Shown: positions 24,601 through 39,600 of the stretch, one piece after another
How positions within the stretch are numbered: the stretch's first letter is position 1
Layout of the letters: every line of letters begins with the position of its first letter
Source of the DNA: Amborella trichopoda
Taxonomy: Eukaryota; Streptophyta; Magnoliopsida; Amborellales; Amborellaceae
Assembly: GCF_000471905.2 (NCBI RefSeq)
Contig: NW_006498445.1
Location: 393,467-457,466, forward strand
DNA length: 64,000 nucleotides
Direction: 5' to 3'
The notes under the pieces: model-generated
The model's database searches: none
The model's input: the letters and a program-made list of their open reading frames with translations, nothing else
What the model was told of the DNA's origin: nothing
Made by a program: the position numbers and the translations under genes

Positions 24601-27600
24601 CTAATCTCTCTCAAAAATATGCTCTCAAGTGTATAGAGAATGAGGCTTGGGGGGCTATTTGTAGACAAAATCAAGATGATAATTTATGTAAATAGATCAC
24701 GACCTTTGATGCTCATCATCTATGGTACATGAGAGGGCTTTGATCCCAATCAATCATTCTTGTCTAGCCATTAAGATCAAATGATGAGATTTCACACTCT
24801 TATCACTCCTTTAAGAAACCCTAGATTAGCCATTTTACCAAATTGTCCTTTGTAGAGAAAAGTTTTCAAAAATGTTATTTCTCAATTCCAAAATTGCTAA
24901 TGGTGAATTTTGAAATTAAAGAAGGAATAAATGGGTAGCGGGTTGCCCTTCAAGTCATTTTTAAAATATTTTGCTTTCATGAAATTCACATGGGCTTAAG
25001 TCAATGAAGCGATGCCACACAAACAAACCACTTCACTTAAAATATAAAACAATTTACTCATTTAAACTATAACCTAATTGAACAATTTAACAAAAGACAA
25101 ATGACGTGACTCGAGGGGCCTTCACATCAAGATGATATCCGCCCTAAGTGGGCAGTGGGGTGCCACGTGTCATCCCTATGGCATGTGGAGCCCTACCACT
25201 AAGTGTCCATGGATGGAATTTTGCTAAAACAATTTTAAAAACACTTATTTTATGCTCCCAAAAAATATTAAAAAATTCTCAAAAATCACTTAAATCATTT
25301 TCTATCATAAATACTCATTGTGGCATCAAAATAAAATGGGCAATTGATAAATGACATCTCTTAGCTTGAAATCGAGGTTATCAGAGTACTCCACTTAACT
25401 ACTTCAGAATGATGGTCCCCTCTTTTGGAATGAACCAACAAGTCTATGCTCCACAGTCTATAGAAGGGACACATAATGTGGCTTATCAAAGTCACTCCAA
25501 TCAATGTCTCCTCATTCTTAGGTGTCAATGGATTACAGGTGCACCCTTAAGGACATAGAAATGCTTATATACAAGGGTCCTCTCAAGGTGCATGTGCATA
25601 AGCTCTTCCTAGTTGGATCTCACATAGGGTGGTCTCATGTCTACATATGGACTCATGTCCCATTAATCATGACGATCCTATATAGGGCATCACTCCGAAG
25701 TACTCAAGTTCAAATCTCTTTTTGGTTCTCTTAGCCCTGGCCAACACAACATCGTTGACGCATACAATCAAGTATAACCCTGACTCAAAGATGACCCTCA
25801 CACCTTTGTAAGCAATCACTCTCTCTCACCAATGTACCTCACTGCCTCATGTACTTGAGGTATATGATTTTAAGCGTCAATGCACCGAGCACCTAGAAGC
25901 ATCTTCATTCACTCATTCCCACTAAGTGAGGGAATCTTCGATCTAAGGCCTTGAAAGGGCCATAAATCCAATATAATTTAGCTTAGGCAAGTTGGAAATG
26001 ATTGACATCTATACACCTCCTTGAGCAAGAGTGTTATAGAACGTGAATATTGGCTACTAGAGTAACAACAAATAAGCTAATTTAAATTAAGGTCTTCCAA
26101 TTGCTTCATCCCTTCACAAGATCTAAAAAAGGTGGACCTGATAACACACCATAGTTACCCTAATCTTTCACCGAAGGTTGGGATTCCAATTCGGAACCCC
26201 GATTCAGCAATTCTTAAAAGAAATTCTCACGAAACCTATTTCCATGAAGTCTAGAATCTTGATTCCCTATTTTAGGAATCTCGATTCCAACATTTATAGA
26301 ATCTTGTTTCCAATATTTATTTATTCTTGATTCCACAATTGGTGAATCTTGATTTTTTGTAAATGGTTTCCACTTTCTTTCTTTCTTTTACTTTTTCTTA
26401 GGAAGTAATGCTTAGAAATTTTCAAGGCATCAAACTACTCGAGCGAGACACTCAATCTCTAGCTATAAGATGTAGTCATCTTTTTTGGCATGAAATGACC
26501 AATACAAATAAAAGTGATGATCCACGTTCTGTACTTAATTCTTTAAGTTTGCATTGTAATGATCCAATGGAGAGATTGCAACTCCAAGACATTAGAAATT
26601 ACGCAACACAAATAATACAAATGTACATGTATGGCATGTCGATCCATGAATGGGATAGAAACATGTATTGTTTCCCTCTCAATTCCCTCTCGATTCCAAA
26701 GACGTCAGAATCTCGATTCCATAAATGAAGGAATCTCAATTCTATATTGGCTTATTCCAACTTGTTCGAAAGCACGATTCCAAAGAGCTAAGACACTCAA
26801 TCAATCTATGTAGGGTTCTCGATTCGATTCGTAAAGATAGGAATCATGCCGCCCACAATTACTCTTGTACAAAACATCGATTTCAAAAACGCAAATCTTC
26901 TAGCCAGCAACAATTCCTTGATTCCGTTTCCTAAATTAAGTCGGTTTAGAAATCGCTTCGAGTAACCATGTGACACACTTTGGTGGGTCTTCAAGCTGGT
27001 CAAACAACAGAGGCATTCAGGTCCTACATTCATACAATACGATCGTACAGTAAATTAGTTGTATACTAGTACATTGCATGTTCAGTGCACATGCACAAAG
27101 CACTTACTCAAATTACATATTATTTTATATTACAAAATTTATTTTGTTAATAATAAAAATTCATATTTAAAAATAAATCAAAAAAAAGTCAAATTCTTAA
27201 TTTCCATAAAACCGTAGTCATTTGGACCACACTAAGCAAGGAAAACAATGTTTTAAACAACAATTTTAATTAGCAAAAGAAATTTAAAAAAAACATATGT
27301 GGGTTAAAGATTTGAAATAATTAAAAATCAAGTTGTTGAGAACAAAGAAAACAAGGTGTTTCGAACAAAAAAAATACCAGATGAATGGAGGAAAAGTATT
27401 GTTGTACCTATTTACAAGAACAAAACAGACATATAGAATTGTGCGAACTATTGAGGGATCAAACTTATGAGCCACACAATGAAGTTGTGGGAGAGAGTGA
27501 TTGAGCAACAACTAAGACATAAAACGCGTGTATCAGAAAACCAATCCGGTTTTATACTAGAGAAGTCAACGATAGAGGCCATTTTCTACTTAGGTAACTG

Positions 27601-30600
27601 ATTGAGAAGTTCAAGACAAAGGAAAAAGACCTCCACATGGTCTTTATTGATCTAGAGAATGCTTATGATAATGTACTGAGATTTGATTTGGAGGGTGTTG
27701 GAAAAGAAAGGAGTATCCATACACGACATCGACTTGGTAAGATATATGTACGAGGGAGCGCTAACTAGTGTACGAATAACTAGTGAAAAGACGAATGAGT
27801 TTTCAATGACAATAGGCCTTACTCAGGAGTCAGCAATAAGCTCATACCTCTTTGTCTTGGTTATAGATGACTTAACTAAGCACATACAAGATGACGTACC
27901 ATGGTACATGTTGTTCGCAAACAACATGCTTTTGATCAGTGAAACCCGAAATGGCGTCAACACAAAGTTAAAACTTTAAAAGGAAAGGTTTATAGGACGA
28001 CTGTGAAATTGGCTTTGCTTTATGGGGTGAAATATGCGGTCGACAAACAACATATTCAACATATTCATAGAATAAGTCTAGTAGAGAGAAGGATGTTGAG
28101 ATGGATGAGCGACAAGACAAGAAAGGATAGAATTCGAAATAAATACATTTTGAAGAATTTAGGTGGGGCACCAATAGGTGATAACATCAGAGAAATTAGA
28201 CTTAGGTGGGTTAGCCATATGCTGCACAAACCCAATACAGTACCTGTTAGGATGTGCAAGAGTTAGTTTAAGTAGAAAACTCAAAAAGGACAGGAGGTAG
28301 GCCTAAAAGGACATAGTTGGAAGTTTTGAGCAAAAATATAAGGACTTATGGCCTTATTGCAGGTATGGCCCTTAATAGAGCACAATGATGAGATTCGTGT
28401 AGCTGACTCCAATTAGTTGGGAAAAGGATCTGACGATGATGATTTAACAATAAAAAATCCAATAAAAAGAAAATACGTATAGGGTTTGTTGACCTATTCT
28501 TTTTTACCAAGAGTCCCATTTAGTAGGGCACTCTCGGACTAACATAAACTTGTACCTTCTCTCTTACAACAATACAAACGTCAACATTTCAAAAAATATA
28601 AAATAAAATATAATAGAAAGAAAATGTGATATTTCTTATTTACTTCAAAATAAAAAATTACAAAAATCGATAACATTAGAAACCAATCCAATTCCATATA
28701 TGCAAAATTTTCGTCGCCCTTGGGTGGACGGCCATTTTGGGGGGCCTCAGCAGCATTTCTTTTGCCCCCAAACTTGGCACATGGATCCTCTTGTCCTAAT
28801 GAAGTAGCCCATGAAAAGAAAATTCAAAAAGAAAAAATAAACTTGTAAAATGGTTTTTTGGGGCTCCGTAGCACGTACCTCCCTTTCATGGGTACCAAGA
28901 TCTAATCCTTTAAGAACTTAAAATTGTCTTTCCTTTTTATTTGTAAATTGTTAATTTGGTGATGATGACGCAATCTACAAAATTTGGTGCTAACCAAATC
29001 CCCCAAAGGCCTCGACGTAACACCATTTTTCATTTTTCCTTTGAGAAATGGATGAACAATATTCACTGCATTTCCCCTAACATAAAAAATAAAAGATAAA
29101 AAAAAATCTACGTTGCTTCCAAATTTCTTTTCATGATTTTCTTTGCAAGGACATGGAGGATGTGTGTATGAATAAAGGACCAAATAAATGCCCCTACTAG
29201 GACACCCAAAGAGGGGGTAGGGCAAAAACTATTCCAGTCTTCCCTTGGGCAGACCAAATTTTTTCCCTTTATTAAGACTTTAGAGTTTCCTACTTTCTAA
29301 GGAAAGAGAAAGATCTAAAGGCTGTTCTTACAACAAGGGCCATTATTGCATGATGATGAATGACAACTGAACACCATGAAAGAGTTAGTATATGCAGCAT
29401 AGATTAGTGATTGTTAGGCACAATGTCATATTGTTATTTTAAAATTGACATCCAATTATAGTTTGTTGTGCGTGTAACATGAGAGAAATTTGTAACCTTA
29501 TTTAACCTAAACGAATTCTTTTCATCAATCATACAAGGATTCATTGCTCTCACCCTTCCAATGTTGTTCTTTACTCTTGGCTCCATATTAAACCATGTCA
29601 AAGCAAAAATGAAGAAACGCATCAAAAAGAACTGCTGAGAAAAAATGAGGTTTATTTTCGTTCAGTAGTGGGATCTCAAGACTGTGTATATTTCATATGC
29701 ACATGTGATGCAAGACAAAATTATTCTAATTTTTTATTTTTGTTTAATTTAAAAAGATGTATATTTTAATTTTAGTTTTATGGTCTATTTCTAAGGTTTT
29801 TAAGTCTTCTTTAGGAATTATAAAGGTTTTTATATTTTTTTATTTACTATTCACTGGATATTATATAGAGAGTTATTGTTCACGTGTTACTGTTTATAGG
29901 GGCATTTCTGGAATTTCAATGGTAGTTTAGAGTATTAAATATTTACTTGTCACAAGTTAATTTTAGGGTATTATAGGCTTATAAAAGGTTGTTAAATTTC
30001 GGGTGGCTTATGTTATTGGAATGAATTTTATTTTATAAAAAAAAAAGTTTTTTTTTTCTAATATTGATTTATAGCCATGCCTTTTCTCTATAATTGTTGA
30101 TTTTTATTTGTCATGAGGTTCAAGAAAAAGGTGGATTCAATTTCCCACCTTCATCCTGCATCAGGTGGTATCAGAGCTTGATTCAAAGACGGTAAGAAAT
30201 TGCGATGGCTGGTCGTGGAGGTGTTAGACTTAGGAATGCCAATCAGATCAATTGTGCCAGGAAATCAACAACTTGATAGAGAGGGTTGCTCAACTATTGC
30301 ATGCAAGGCCAGCAACAACGCGCCCTAAACGAGGAGGTATTTAGGGTAATAGATCCAAATCATGAGGATTTTTATGGAGAATGACGAATCTAAGTCTGGG
30401 TGAGAACAGACTGATGACGTGTCAAAATACATAGATAGGTTTGATGCATGGTGGCATCGAAGGGAGTACAATTTTGAAGAACAAAACGGATCCAATCTTC
30501 AATTGGATTCAATATTCTTTGAATCAGTAGAGGGTCTTATCTTTGATAGTGATCGTATTTTTTATAAAGAACCACGTGACCTCTGAGATGGCAATCCTAT

Positions 30601-33600
30601 TTGATGAAACATTGGACAAAGTCGAAGAATTTGGAGAACCTATCTATGATAAGGATCAAGAAGAAGATGTTTTAGAAGATGATCTTACTCGAGAACAACA
30701 TGGAGAGAAGGTAGCAAGGGAACTGATCAAAACCATAGCCTTTGAAGATCTCAAGTATATCTAATAGGTGGAGCATTCAGGAGATTTAGGGCATTGGAAT
30801 TAGAGTAGCGCAGTGGAAGTGTGGTCAAGTGATAAGACGAAACTATGGCCTTGGTTTCAGAGAGTAATGAAATAGATGTCGCGAAAGCCTCTAAAGGACA
30901 GAAAATTGGGTTTCAAGTTTCCACCACAATTTTCAATAGGAGTTCAATAATAAGCCAAATTTAATAGATTTGCATCAATTCCTTAATATACATATAAGGA
31001 TCCAATTCTTTTTTTTGAGAATCGGTTATCCTTATAAATATAAAAAGAACTTCACATTAGAAATAAAGAAGAACCTACCCACAATAATGGGCGCTCAAAG
31101 TACATAATAGAGAGGGGAAATGAGATAAGGAGTTAAGAAGAGGGTTGCAGATATAAAACCAGGAAATAAGTATAGAGGAATAACAAGAAGGCATTGCAGG
31201 AGACCACCATGATATACAATGCCATGCCAACCAGCTTCAAGAAAGTGGCAATACCAACACAAACTGAGAAGCAAGTAAAGCGAGGAAGCATCGACAAATA
31301 TATGTAAAAAAAGTGGCACGACACTGATTTCTAATGGGAGGCAGCAAAAGCACCAAAAAAATCAGAAAGGGCAAAGCATTGTAAGACGAGGGATGGGGCA
31401 ACACTGTCAAAACAGGGCAGCAAAAATGGCGTGGCACTTGACTTCTAATGGGATGCGACAGCACTGAAAGGCGAGGGATGGGGTGTGGCATTGACTTCTA
31501 ATGAGATGCGGCAAAACCACCAGCAAAATGAAGAAAATATAAAAATTAAAGGGAAGACAAAGAGAAGAGAGGTTAAAGAGATCGGAAGAGAGAAGAGAGA
31601 AAAGAGGGCTTCGCCCCCATGAAAACCAGTGACCGCCACCATCTCCTACGCCTCACCAGGAGAACCAGTGACCGCCACCGCTTCATTCCCCTCAGCTGCA
31701 ACAACATATACGACTTGTATCCCAAAACCCATCTTCTCCAACAGCATCCCGTGAACTCTCCTCTTCCACCCCATCCCAAAACCCATCTTCTCCAACAGCG
31801 TCCCGTGAGCTGTCCTCCTCTTCCACCCCATCCTAAGCCCAACTCGTCGGCTTCGTCTCACCACCATAAAGCCTCCTTTGCACAGGTAGCTTCCTCTTTT
31901 AAACCTTCTACCACTTCTCCTCCTTCTCCCCCCCTGCCCTCAAGCGACTTCTCCAGCTCCTCAGGTAGCTCTCCTTACCTCCCCTTCTGTATCTACTCCC
32001 CTCCAGAGGAGACTACGAGAAACAGATCTAAACTTCTGGAGTCAATAGTATGAAACCTAAGAGGGATAGAAAGTTGGGCCAGAAGTCTTTGGAAGGAGCC
32101 TAACGTAACCAGCAGACGTCTTTCTAGTGGTGACTTCCTGTTCTCCTTCCCCTCACCAGCTGCAGCCCAACATGCCTTACAGGAAGCCAAAAGCCCTTCC
32201 TTCAAAGGAGCCTCCTACGTACTCCGAGCGTGGTCGCCTAAAGAAGGCTTGTTCAGGAAACAAAGAATTTGGCTTACTCTAAACCACGTCCCCCTTCAAG
32301 CGTGGTCTCCCGAACCTTTCGGAGATTGGCGGCAACCAGTGGATCTCTTGTCTCTATTCATTGGATCTCACTGGAGACTTTACCTCTGGGCTCCATACGA
32401 CTTCTCCTGAAAGTTCTGAACACCAATCGTATCCCACAAACAGTATGGCTCGAAATAGAAGAACACTACTACCCACTCTCTCCATCTCGTGGTTGTCGGC
32501 CTCGCCTCCCTCACCGAAATTTTTTCAACATGTCGACCTTGCTCCTCCATCGAAAACCTCAGCTCAACCCTGGACAGTGGTGACCAGGAAAAAGCGCCAC
32601 CAAAAGAGGCCTCGCCGGCGCCGCCCCTACCCGGCCCATCTCAAGACGGGCTACCCAAGACGACAGCCATAGAAGACGTCTTTCTGGCGTCCACGTGTAG
32701 AGCTCCCTGACCGACCTAATCAAAAGGTTACGGCCACAAATCAGTCAAACCTGCTTTCGGGGTCGCAGCCCCTTACTGACCCGAACCTCATCGAAGATGC
32801 CATGACCATGACCCCCATTGCCGTCACCTGGGAAAGAAGTCTTGGAAGACTCATCGACCCGAGAAAGAAGTCTTGGAAGACTCTACCCCCTCCCCCCTCT
32901 CCTGACCCACGAGACCGACCCGGCCCGTCCTTCACTAAACCCCCCACCCATCTCGTTCTGAGCCTCTCCCATCATTAACCCCATGCCTCTTTTCTACTCC
33001 TGCCATAATCGCCTTTATCCACCCATCTGTCCCTGTCTGATAACCACCTGCCGCCTTCGCCATCTCCACTTCCACAGCTTGTGCCCCACGTGCCTCGAAA
33101 GACACCTGCGTCTCAGGATCTTCCGCCGACAGCTCCTACAAATGCATCCCCGTCACCAACCCTATCTGCCCCGCAGCCTTTGTCACCCATCCCTCAACCC
33201 CTCCCGCCTTCGATCGTCTATCCTCCACCATCCGTCTTACCTACCCCTTCAAGAGCGTCACCTCAAGAAGATCCCACCGCAGATCCCTCTCCTCACGATG
33301 TTGACACCTGGCCTTACTCCACCCCTTATCCCTATTTTCACCTGTCACCCCCGTATGTTAAATCCTTATCCCCTCCAGTGGCTAACCCCTTTGGCTCAAC
33401 CACTCTGCCGACCCCCTCCACTTACACTAGCTCAACGCCCTCTCCTGCAACCCCCCTTCCTCAAGCTCCCTGTGAACAAGTACCACTAACCCCCTCCCCG
33501 TCTCCCTGCTCTTCAAACCTTTCCCCGCAAGCCTCTCAACTCTCTATTTTGCCTACCCCCTCTCCGTTGGCTACATCTGGCCCTTCTCCTTCTCCCTCCT

Positions 33601-36600
33601 CCCTCACTTTCTACCCCCTTAACCTAGAAGAACTTCTTTAGCCAGGCTAGAAGTTTAAGCAGTCGGTCGACAGCTCTCCCAACCAGATAACGAATAGTGA
33701 TCTTATTCCCCTAGGCATTGTTGCAGCTCATTCGATGGAACACCTTCCTCCTGACCGAACCTCTATCTTGAACTTGCTGGCCCCTCACCTTTCATTTACC
33801 CTCACCTTGTCCACATCTGCAGCGTTCGCACTCTACAGGTTGCCTGGCCCTCCTCTTCCCCCTTGCTGTTCTCCACTTACTCCTCCATTCAGTCACACCA
33901 TTTCCTCACTTACCACCCTTCCCTTTCTTATGTAAACCCTCCCCAAAGTTTTCCCCTTCCTTATGAAACCTTTTCTACCCCTTCACCCCATAACCCTATC
34001 CCAAACCTAGACCCTAACCCCCAACAGCTTCCTACTTTGCCCCCCCATCTTCCCCTGCTACTCCTGTTCTCCCCAAAACCGACCCGACCTCTACCCCTCC
34101 AACCCAACCCTTCCTTTGGCAGAAGCCGAAACTGAGCCCACCGAGATACCAACCATGGCAGTACCTGATTCTGAGTCCCCCGAGAATGCAATGGAAGCCA
34201 TCTCTCCTTCCCAGGCTGGAGACGAGACTGAGGAGGTCGACAGGGATGGGACAAACAAGGATGAAGATAGGATGAGAGAGATGTACAGACTAATGGGATT
34301 CGAATGTGATGGACCTGAAGGGCTGACTCATAGGTTCATCACAGCTGATGCACAAAGCAGGATGCGGGTGAGATTCAGAGGTCAAAGAGAGCTTTGCAAC
34401 CTTTGTTCCTCTTACCCTTTGTTGGCAAGCCAGTAGACAGTCTCCCCTCTCCCTTCACCACTGACCATCCGAGGAGGTCTCCTAGATTGGCCTCCTCCTC
34501 CTCGCTTACCCCTAAAAGATGAAGCTCATAATATAGAACGTGAGAGGGTTAGGACAGTCCTCCAAGAAGGATGTTAAGGAACTCACCTCAAAACTCTCTC
34601 CTACAGTTCTTGCCCTTCTTAAACCAAACTACCAGAGCCTAATCTCCAACTCATTCACCAGGTATATGGGTGGTCTGGGACCGTTCTGACCATACCCTAA
34701 AATCCTCCTTTATACGGGAGTTTTCGGTCACTCCTCTCCTGTCCAGCATCTTAGATGGGGTCCCATGGAAATTCTCCCCAGTTTATGGGCCAAACTCACC
34801 CACTTTCAAGAACAGGCTTTGGACAAAATTGGAACATGTAGCGTCCCTACCACACCCCAATGGTGCTTGGGAGGCGACTTTAATGTCATCCGATGGTCCT
34901 ATGAGAGAAACTCCTCAACATCCATCTCCCAGGACATGAGGGATTTCTCAGATTTTATCAGTCAAAATGAACTACTAGACATTCCCCTTCAAGGACGTCG
35001 GTATACGTGATCCAACCACGCTACCAAACCCACCCTTTCTAAATTAGATAGATTCCTCCTTTCTGTAAACTGGGACGAACACTTTCCGAGATCCTTATCA
35101 ATGGCCCTACCTAAACCTACGGATCACTGTCCCATTATGCTTGACACGATTGTTGTACAAAGGGGCCATAAACCCTTCAGATTTGAACTTCACTGGCTCC
35201 AAGAGGAGTCCATAGATACCCTTGTCCAAACCTGGTGGAATTCCTTTTCTTCCCAAGTCGCGGGTAGAGTTGGATACATCCTTCAGACCAAAATCCAACT
35301 CCTCAAATCCTCTCTCAAAACTTGGAGTCGTTCCATCCCAAGTAATTTCTCCCATATCAAGTCTTCCCTGTTAGAAACCATCAATAAAATTGATCTTCTT
35401 AAGGAAACTAGAACTCTAAATGCCTCAAAGCAGGACCTCAAGTCAAAGACAAAACTGGAATACCTTTCTTCTCTCAAAAAAGAAGAGATCTAATAGTTCC
35501 AGAGATCAAGAATTATCTGATTGAAAGCGAGGGATCATAACACTGCCTTTTTTCATCGGATAGCTAGTTGTCGAAGGGGAGACAATACTATCTCGATGAT
35601 CAAATTAAACAACCGCTACCGTACTCAACCAGTAGAAATAGACCAGGCAATCATAGAGTTCTTTCATACCCTTTACTCCGCTCCTTCTGGCCCCAGACCG
35701 AGAATGTCATCCCTTGACTTCTTAACCCTCACTGAAGACCAAGCTGTTTCGATAGAGCGACCCTTTTCAGAAGAAGAAATTACACAAACAATCAATGCTC
35801 TAGGCCAAAGATAAGGCCCCCGGCCTTGACGGCTTCCCAATTGCACCGTTCAAGGCTTTCTGAGATACTTTTCGTCCTAACTTCATCAAGTTCTTTGAGG
35901 AATTTTTCCTACGAGGAACCCTTCACAAAGCCATGAATGCCACTTTCCTAGCACTCATCTCTAAAGTAGAAGGGGCAAAGGCAATCAAAGACTTCCGTCC
36001 TATCAGTCTTCTCAATTCCTCCAACAAGATTCTGGCAAAAGTTGTCGTTTCGAGGCTTCAACATGTCCTCCCTTCTATTATCTCCTCTTCACAAACTACC
36101 TTCATCAAAGACAAGCAGATTATAGAAGGGGCCTTAGTGGCCCACGAGTGCATCCACTCGAGGCATCTAGAAAAGAAACGAGGTCTTATCTTCAAACTAG
36201 ACCGGGAAAAAGTCTATGACCATGTTGACTGGTTAATTCTAAATGAGTCGATGGCCAGAATGGGTTTCAGGTATAGATCGAGGAAGTGGATGAGAGGTTG
36301 CTACTCCCATCCACACTTTTCTATTCTTATTAATGGAACCCCAAAAGGTTACTTCCCGCCCTCGAGGCTTCGTTAAGGTGACCCCCTCTCCCCTTTCCTG
36401 TTCGTCATTGCGGCGGAAGTTTTCAGTCGCTCAATTCCAGGATATATCAGTCAGATCTCCTTTCTGGCTTCAGCAGTTGTAGACACCACCCAACAGTGTC
36501 CCACTTGCAATAATACGCAGATGATATGTCGGTGTTTATAGATGCCTCTCCAAACGAGGTAGACATTCTCAAACTATTCTTGAATTGCTTCCAAACAGCA

Positions 36601-39600
36601 ACTGGCTCCAAAGTCAATATGGACAAATCCAAAATGTTGGGTGTTGCTATAACAAATGCAGAAGTCAAAGCACTCATTCCGAGCAGAGAGTGTAAAGTGG
36701 AGGATCTCCCTACTACCTACCTTGGCCTCCCTTTGGGACTTGGAAAACCCAAGAAGAGGCAATGGTCCCAAGTCCTAGATAAGGTACATAAACGTCTGGC
36801 AGGGTGGAAGGACAGATTCCTCTCAATGGCAGGTAGAACAACCCTGATTAAAGCTACACTAGCAAACTCCCCGGTTTACCTCATGTCTCTCTTTCATATG
36901 CCAACTCAGGTGGCTAACCGCCTGGACCAACTCATGAGGAACTTCTAATGGTCGGGGCAGGCGGAAAAGAAAAAATTTCATCTTGTAGCTTGGGACAATA
37001 TTTGTCTAACCAAAAATCAGGGAGGTCTAGCATTTAGAGTCCTTCGCAAACACAATCTGGTACTTCTAGGGAAATGGAGGTGGCGTCTAGCCACCTAGCC
37101 TAATGCTCTTTCGGATTAGGTCTTAAGGAATAAGTATAGAATCCCTGAAGGTGCCTAGATGCCAGAAAGGACTCAATCGCATAATGCCTCAGGAGCTTGG
37201 AAATCTTTTTCCTCTGCCTTTGTTTAGTTCAAAAGATTTGTAAGGTTCCATCCTAGAGAAGGTTCAAGAGTGAGATTCTGGTCAGACTTGTGGTTAGGAT
37301 CCTCCCCTCTGCGAGAGGTGTTCCCTACCCTCTACTCACTTGGTCTAAATAAAGAATCTTCTATTGCTGAGGAATTGATTTTGACAGAAGGACGTAGAGT
37401 TCGGAATCGAATCCATTATTCCGAAGGAACTTAACAGTCATCCCTCCTCAAGGCAGAGATGCTATAATTTGGACTCTAGCCCCCTCAGGTAAGTTATCGG
37501 TAGCCTCCTTCTGTAAAAGCTTAACTCTGCCCCCCACTCTCCGGGGAATCCCAGCTCCATACTGTCCAAAGTTTGGTCCACCATTGCTCCACCCAAAGTC
37601 CAAACTTTCAACCGGCTCTCCTGCTCCCATAGAGCTATAACAGTGGACCATCTCTAAAAGAGAGGGATCCCGATCCCTAATAGGTGTGCTTTGTGTCAAT
37701 ACGAGGAGGAATCAAATCCCCGCCTACTTATCCTCTACAACTTTACCTACGATCTTTGGGGCCAAGTGTTGCAACTATTTGGGATCAAATGGGTCACCCC
37801 TCCCTCAGTCAAGGCCTTGATATCTTACGATTTCGATTCATGTCAGCCGAAGGCCGGAAGAATCCTATAGAAGGCTACTATAGCTGCAACCATTTGGACA
37901 GTCTGGGTGGAAAGAAATGTTAGAATCTTTAAAGGCCAAAAACTCCACACACCGGCACTCCTACACAAGGCAATCTCTTTGGTCACCTTCTGAGCCTTAA
38001 ACCATAAGGTCTTTCAGGCATTCCAAGAAGCCTCTTCCTCACTCAATGGAAAAAAGTCCTTCATCACCAAACGCGATTGAAAACAAGACCTAATAGCTGG
38101 CAACCACCACCAGTAAGAAGCATCAAGTTAAACTTTGATGGTTGTTCCCTACGGAGTCCTGGCCCGGCAGGTGCTTGGGGGGTCTTCAGAGACCACCAAA
38201 GCAACACCCTGTTAACGTTTTCATAACACCTTGGCCTCAAGGATTCCCATCACGCAGAAGCCTTCGCCCTTTTACTAGGCTTGAAAAACTTCAACCATTC
38301 TTGGGGCCTGCACCTCATAGTGGAAGGAGACTCACAAAATATCATCTCTTTGGCAAGTAAAACGACTCCTCCACCATGGAAGCTAACCTCTATTTTTGAC
38401 GAAATTGATCACATTTGCAGGGCTATGGACGTCTCCTGGAAGCATATATGGACCACGTCCAACGACTCCGCATATCTCTTGACGAAAGAAGGAGCTAGAA
38501 GCCAAGGACAAGCTCAAGCCGGATTCTACTCCTTTTTTGCTCTGGACCATTGGCACAAAACCTAAAACTCCTTGCATATTGGCATATTTCGGCCCTGCTG
38601 GAATTTTTTGAAAGCTCCATGTAAATCAAGGTAATTGGGCGACTTCTATAAGCCCGTTTTGTACAAGATAGACTAAACGCATTTTTTACCGAGTCACCCC
38701 TTGTGGGTGACTTCGGACCCTCACATCCATGTAATCTTTCTCCCCAGCAATACAATGTTAACTTTCTCTCAAAAAAAAAAGAGAGGAGAGAGACCGGGCA
38801 AAAAAGGCAGACGGAGAGAAGAGGAAAGAGTAAAGACGAGGGAAAGGAAAGAAGAAGACAAAGAAACAAGAGGGAGATGCAGCAAAACCACCAGCAAAAT
38901 GGAGAAAATATAAAAAACAAAAGGCAAACAAAGAGAAGAGAGGTTAAAGAGAATGGAAGAGAGAAGAGAGAACAAAGAGACCAAGCGAAAAAGGGCAGAC
39001 AGAGAGAAGAGGAAAGAGTAAAGAGGTGGGAAAGGAAGGAAGAAGACAGAAAAGCAAGAGGAGATAAAGGGACGAGAGGGAAGAATCCTTTTTTTCTTGT
39101 ATTCTTTTCTCTTCTTTTTTTTTTCTTCTTTTGGTCTACTTTCTTCTTCTTCTTTTTTCTTTTTTTACTACTTTGTTATTTTCTCTTTTTTTTTTCCTTT
39201 TTTTTTCCAAATACTTTTCCAGAGGGTGGGAGAATAAAAAGATATAACAAAGAAATGGAAAAACAGAGCTATAAAGAAAATAAGAAGAGGCAGATCCATT
39301 TCTTGAGGAATTCTTTTTACTACAAATAATATTTGAGCCAACAAAGAAGAAGGTTGAAGAAAGTGGTTTTAATGTCGAATTTATCTTAGCACACTTCAAA
39401 ACTCGAGGAAGAGTTTTCTCCAACAAGAGGAGAATGACGCTGGACAAAATTATTTTACTGTTCACTTTTGTTTAATTTCAAACAAGGTAAAATTTTTCAA
39501 CTTTAGTTTTAGGTCTATTTCTAGGGTTTTTAAGTTTTATAAGGGATTCTAGGATTTTCTATATTTTTTATTTAGTATTCACTGGTTACTATTCATAGGT

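Larger units (their letters stand above)
31601..38780 (+). mobile_element. L1-type LINE, near full length, nested in the LTR element
   Basis: A 7.2-kb LINE on the plus strand, antisense to the host gene in intron 6. It ends in a run of ten A at about 38769-38778. A 12-base string before it (AGAGAAGAGAGA, 31589-31600) and AGAGAGGAGAGA just after the A run may be a target duplication with one mismatch, but the site is simple purine repeat, so the 5' end is approximate. ORF1 and ORF2 regions parallel the minus-strand LINE at 41978-49238. There are several stops and frame breaks, so it is inactive. Confidence 0.82.

Noticed and set aside
38703-39329. A 208-codon plus-strand frame rich in Arg, Glu and Lys followed by poly-Phe
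   Set aside because: It is a translation of GA-rich tandem repeats and a pyrimidine tract, with no stop codons because of composition.
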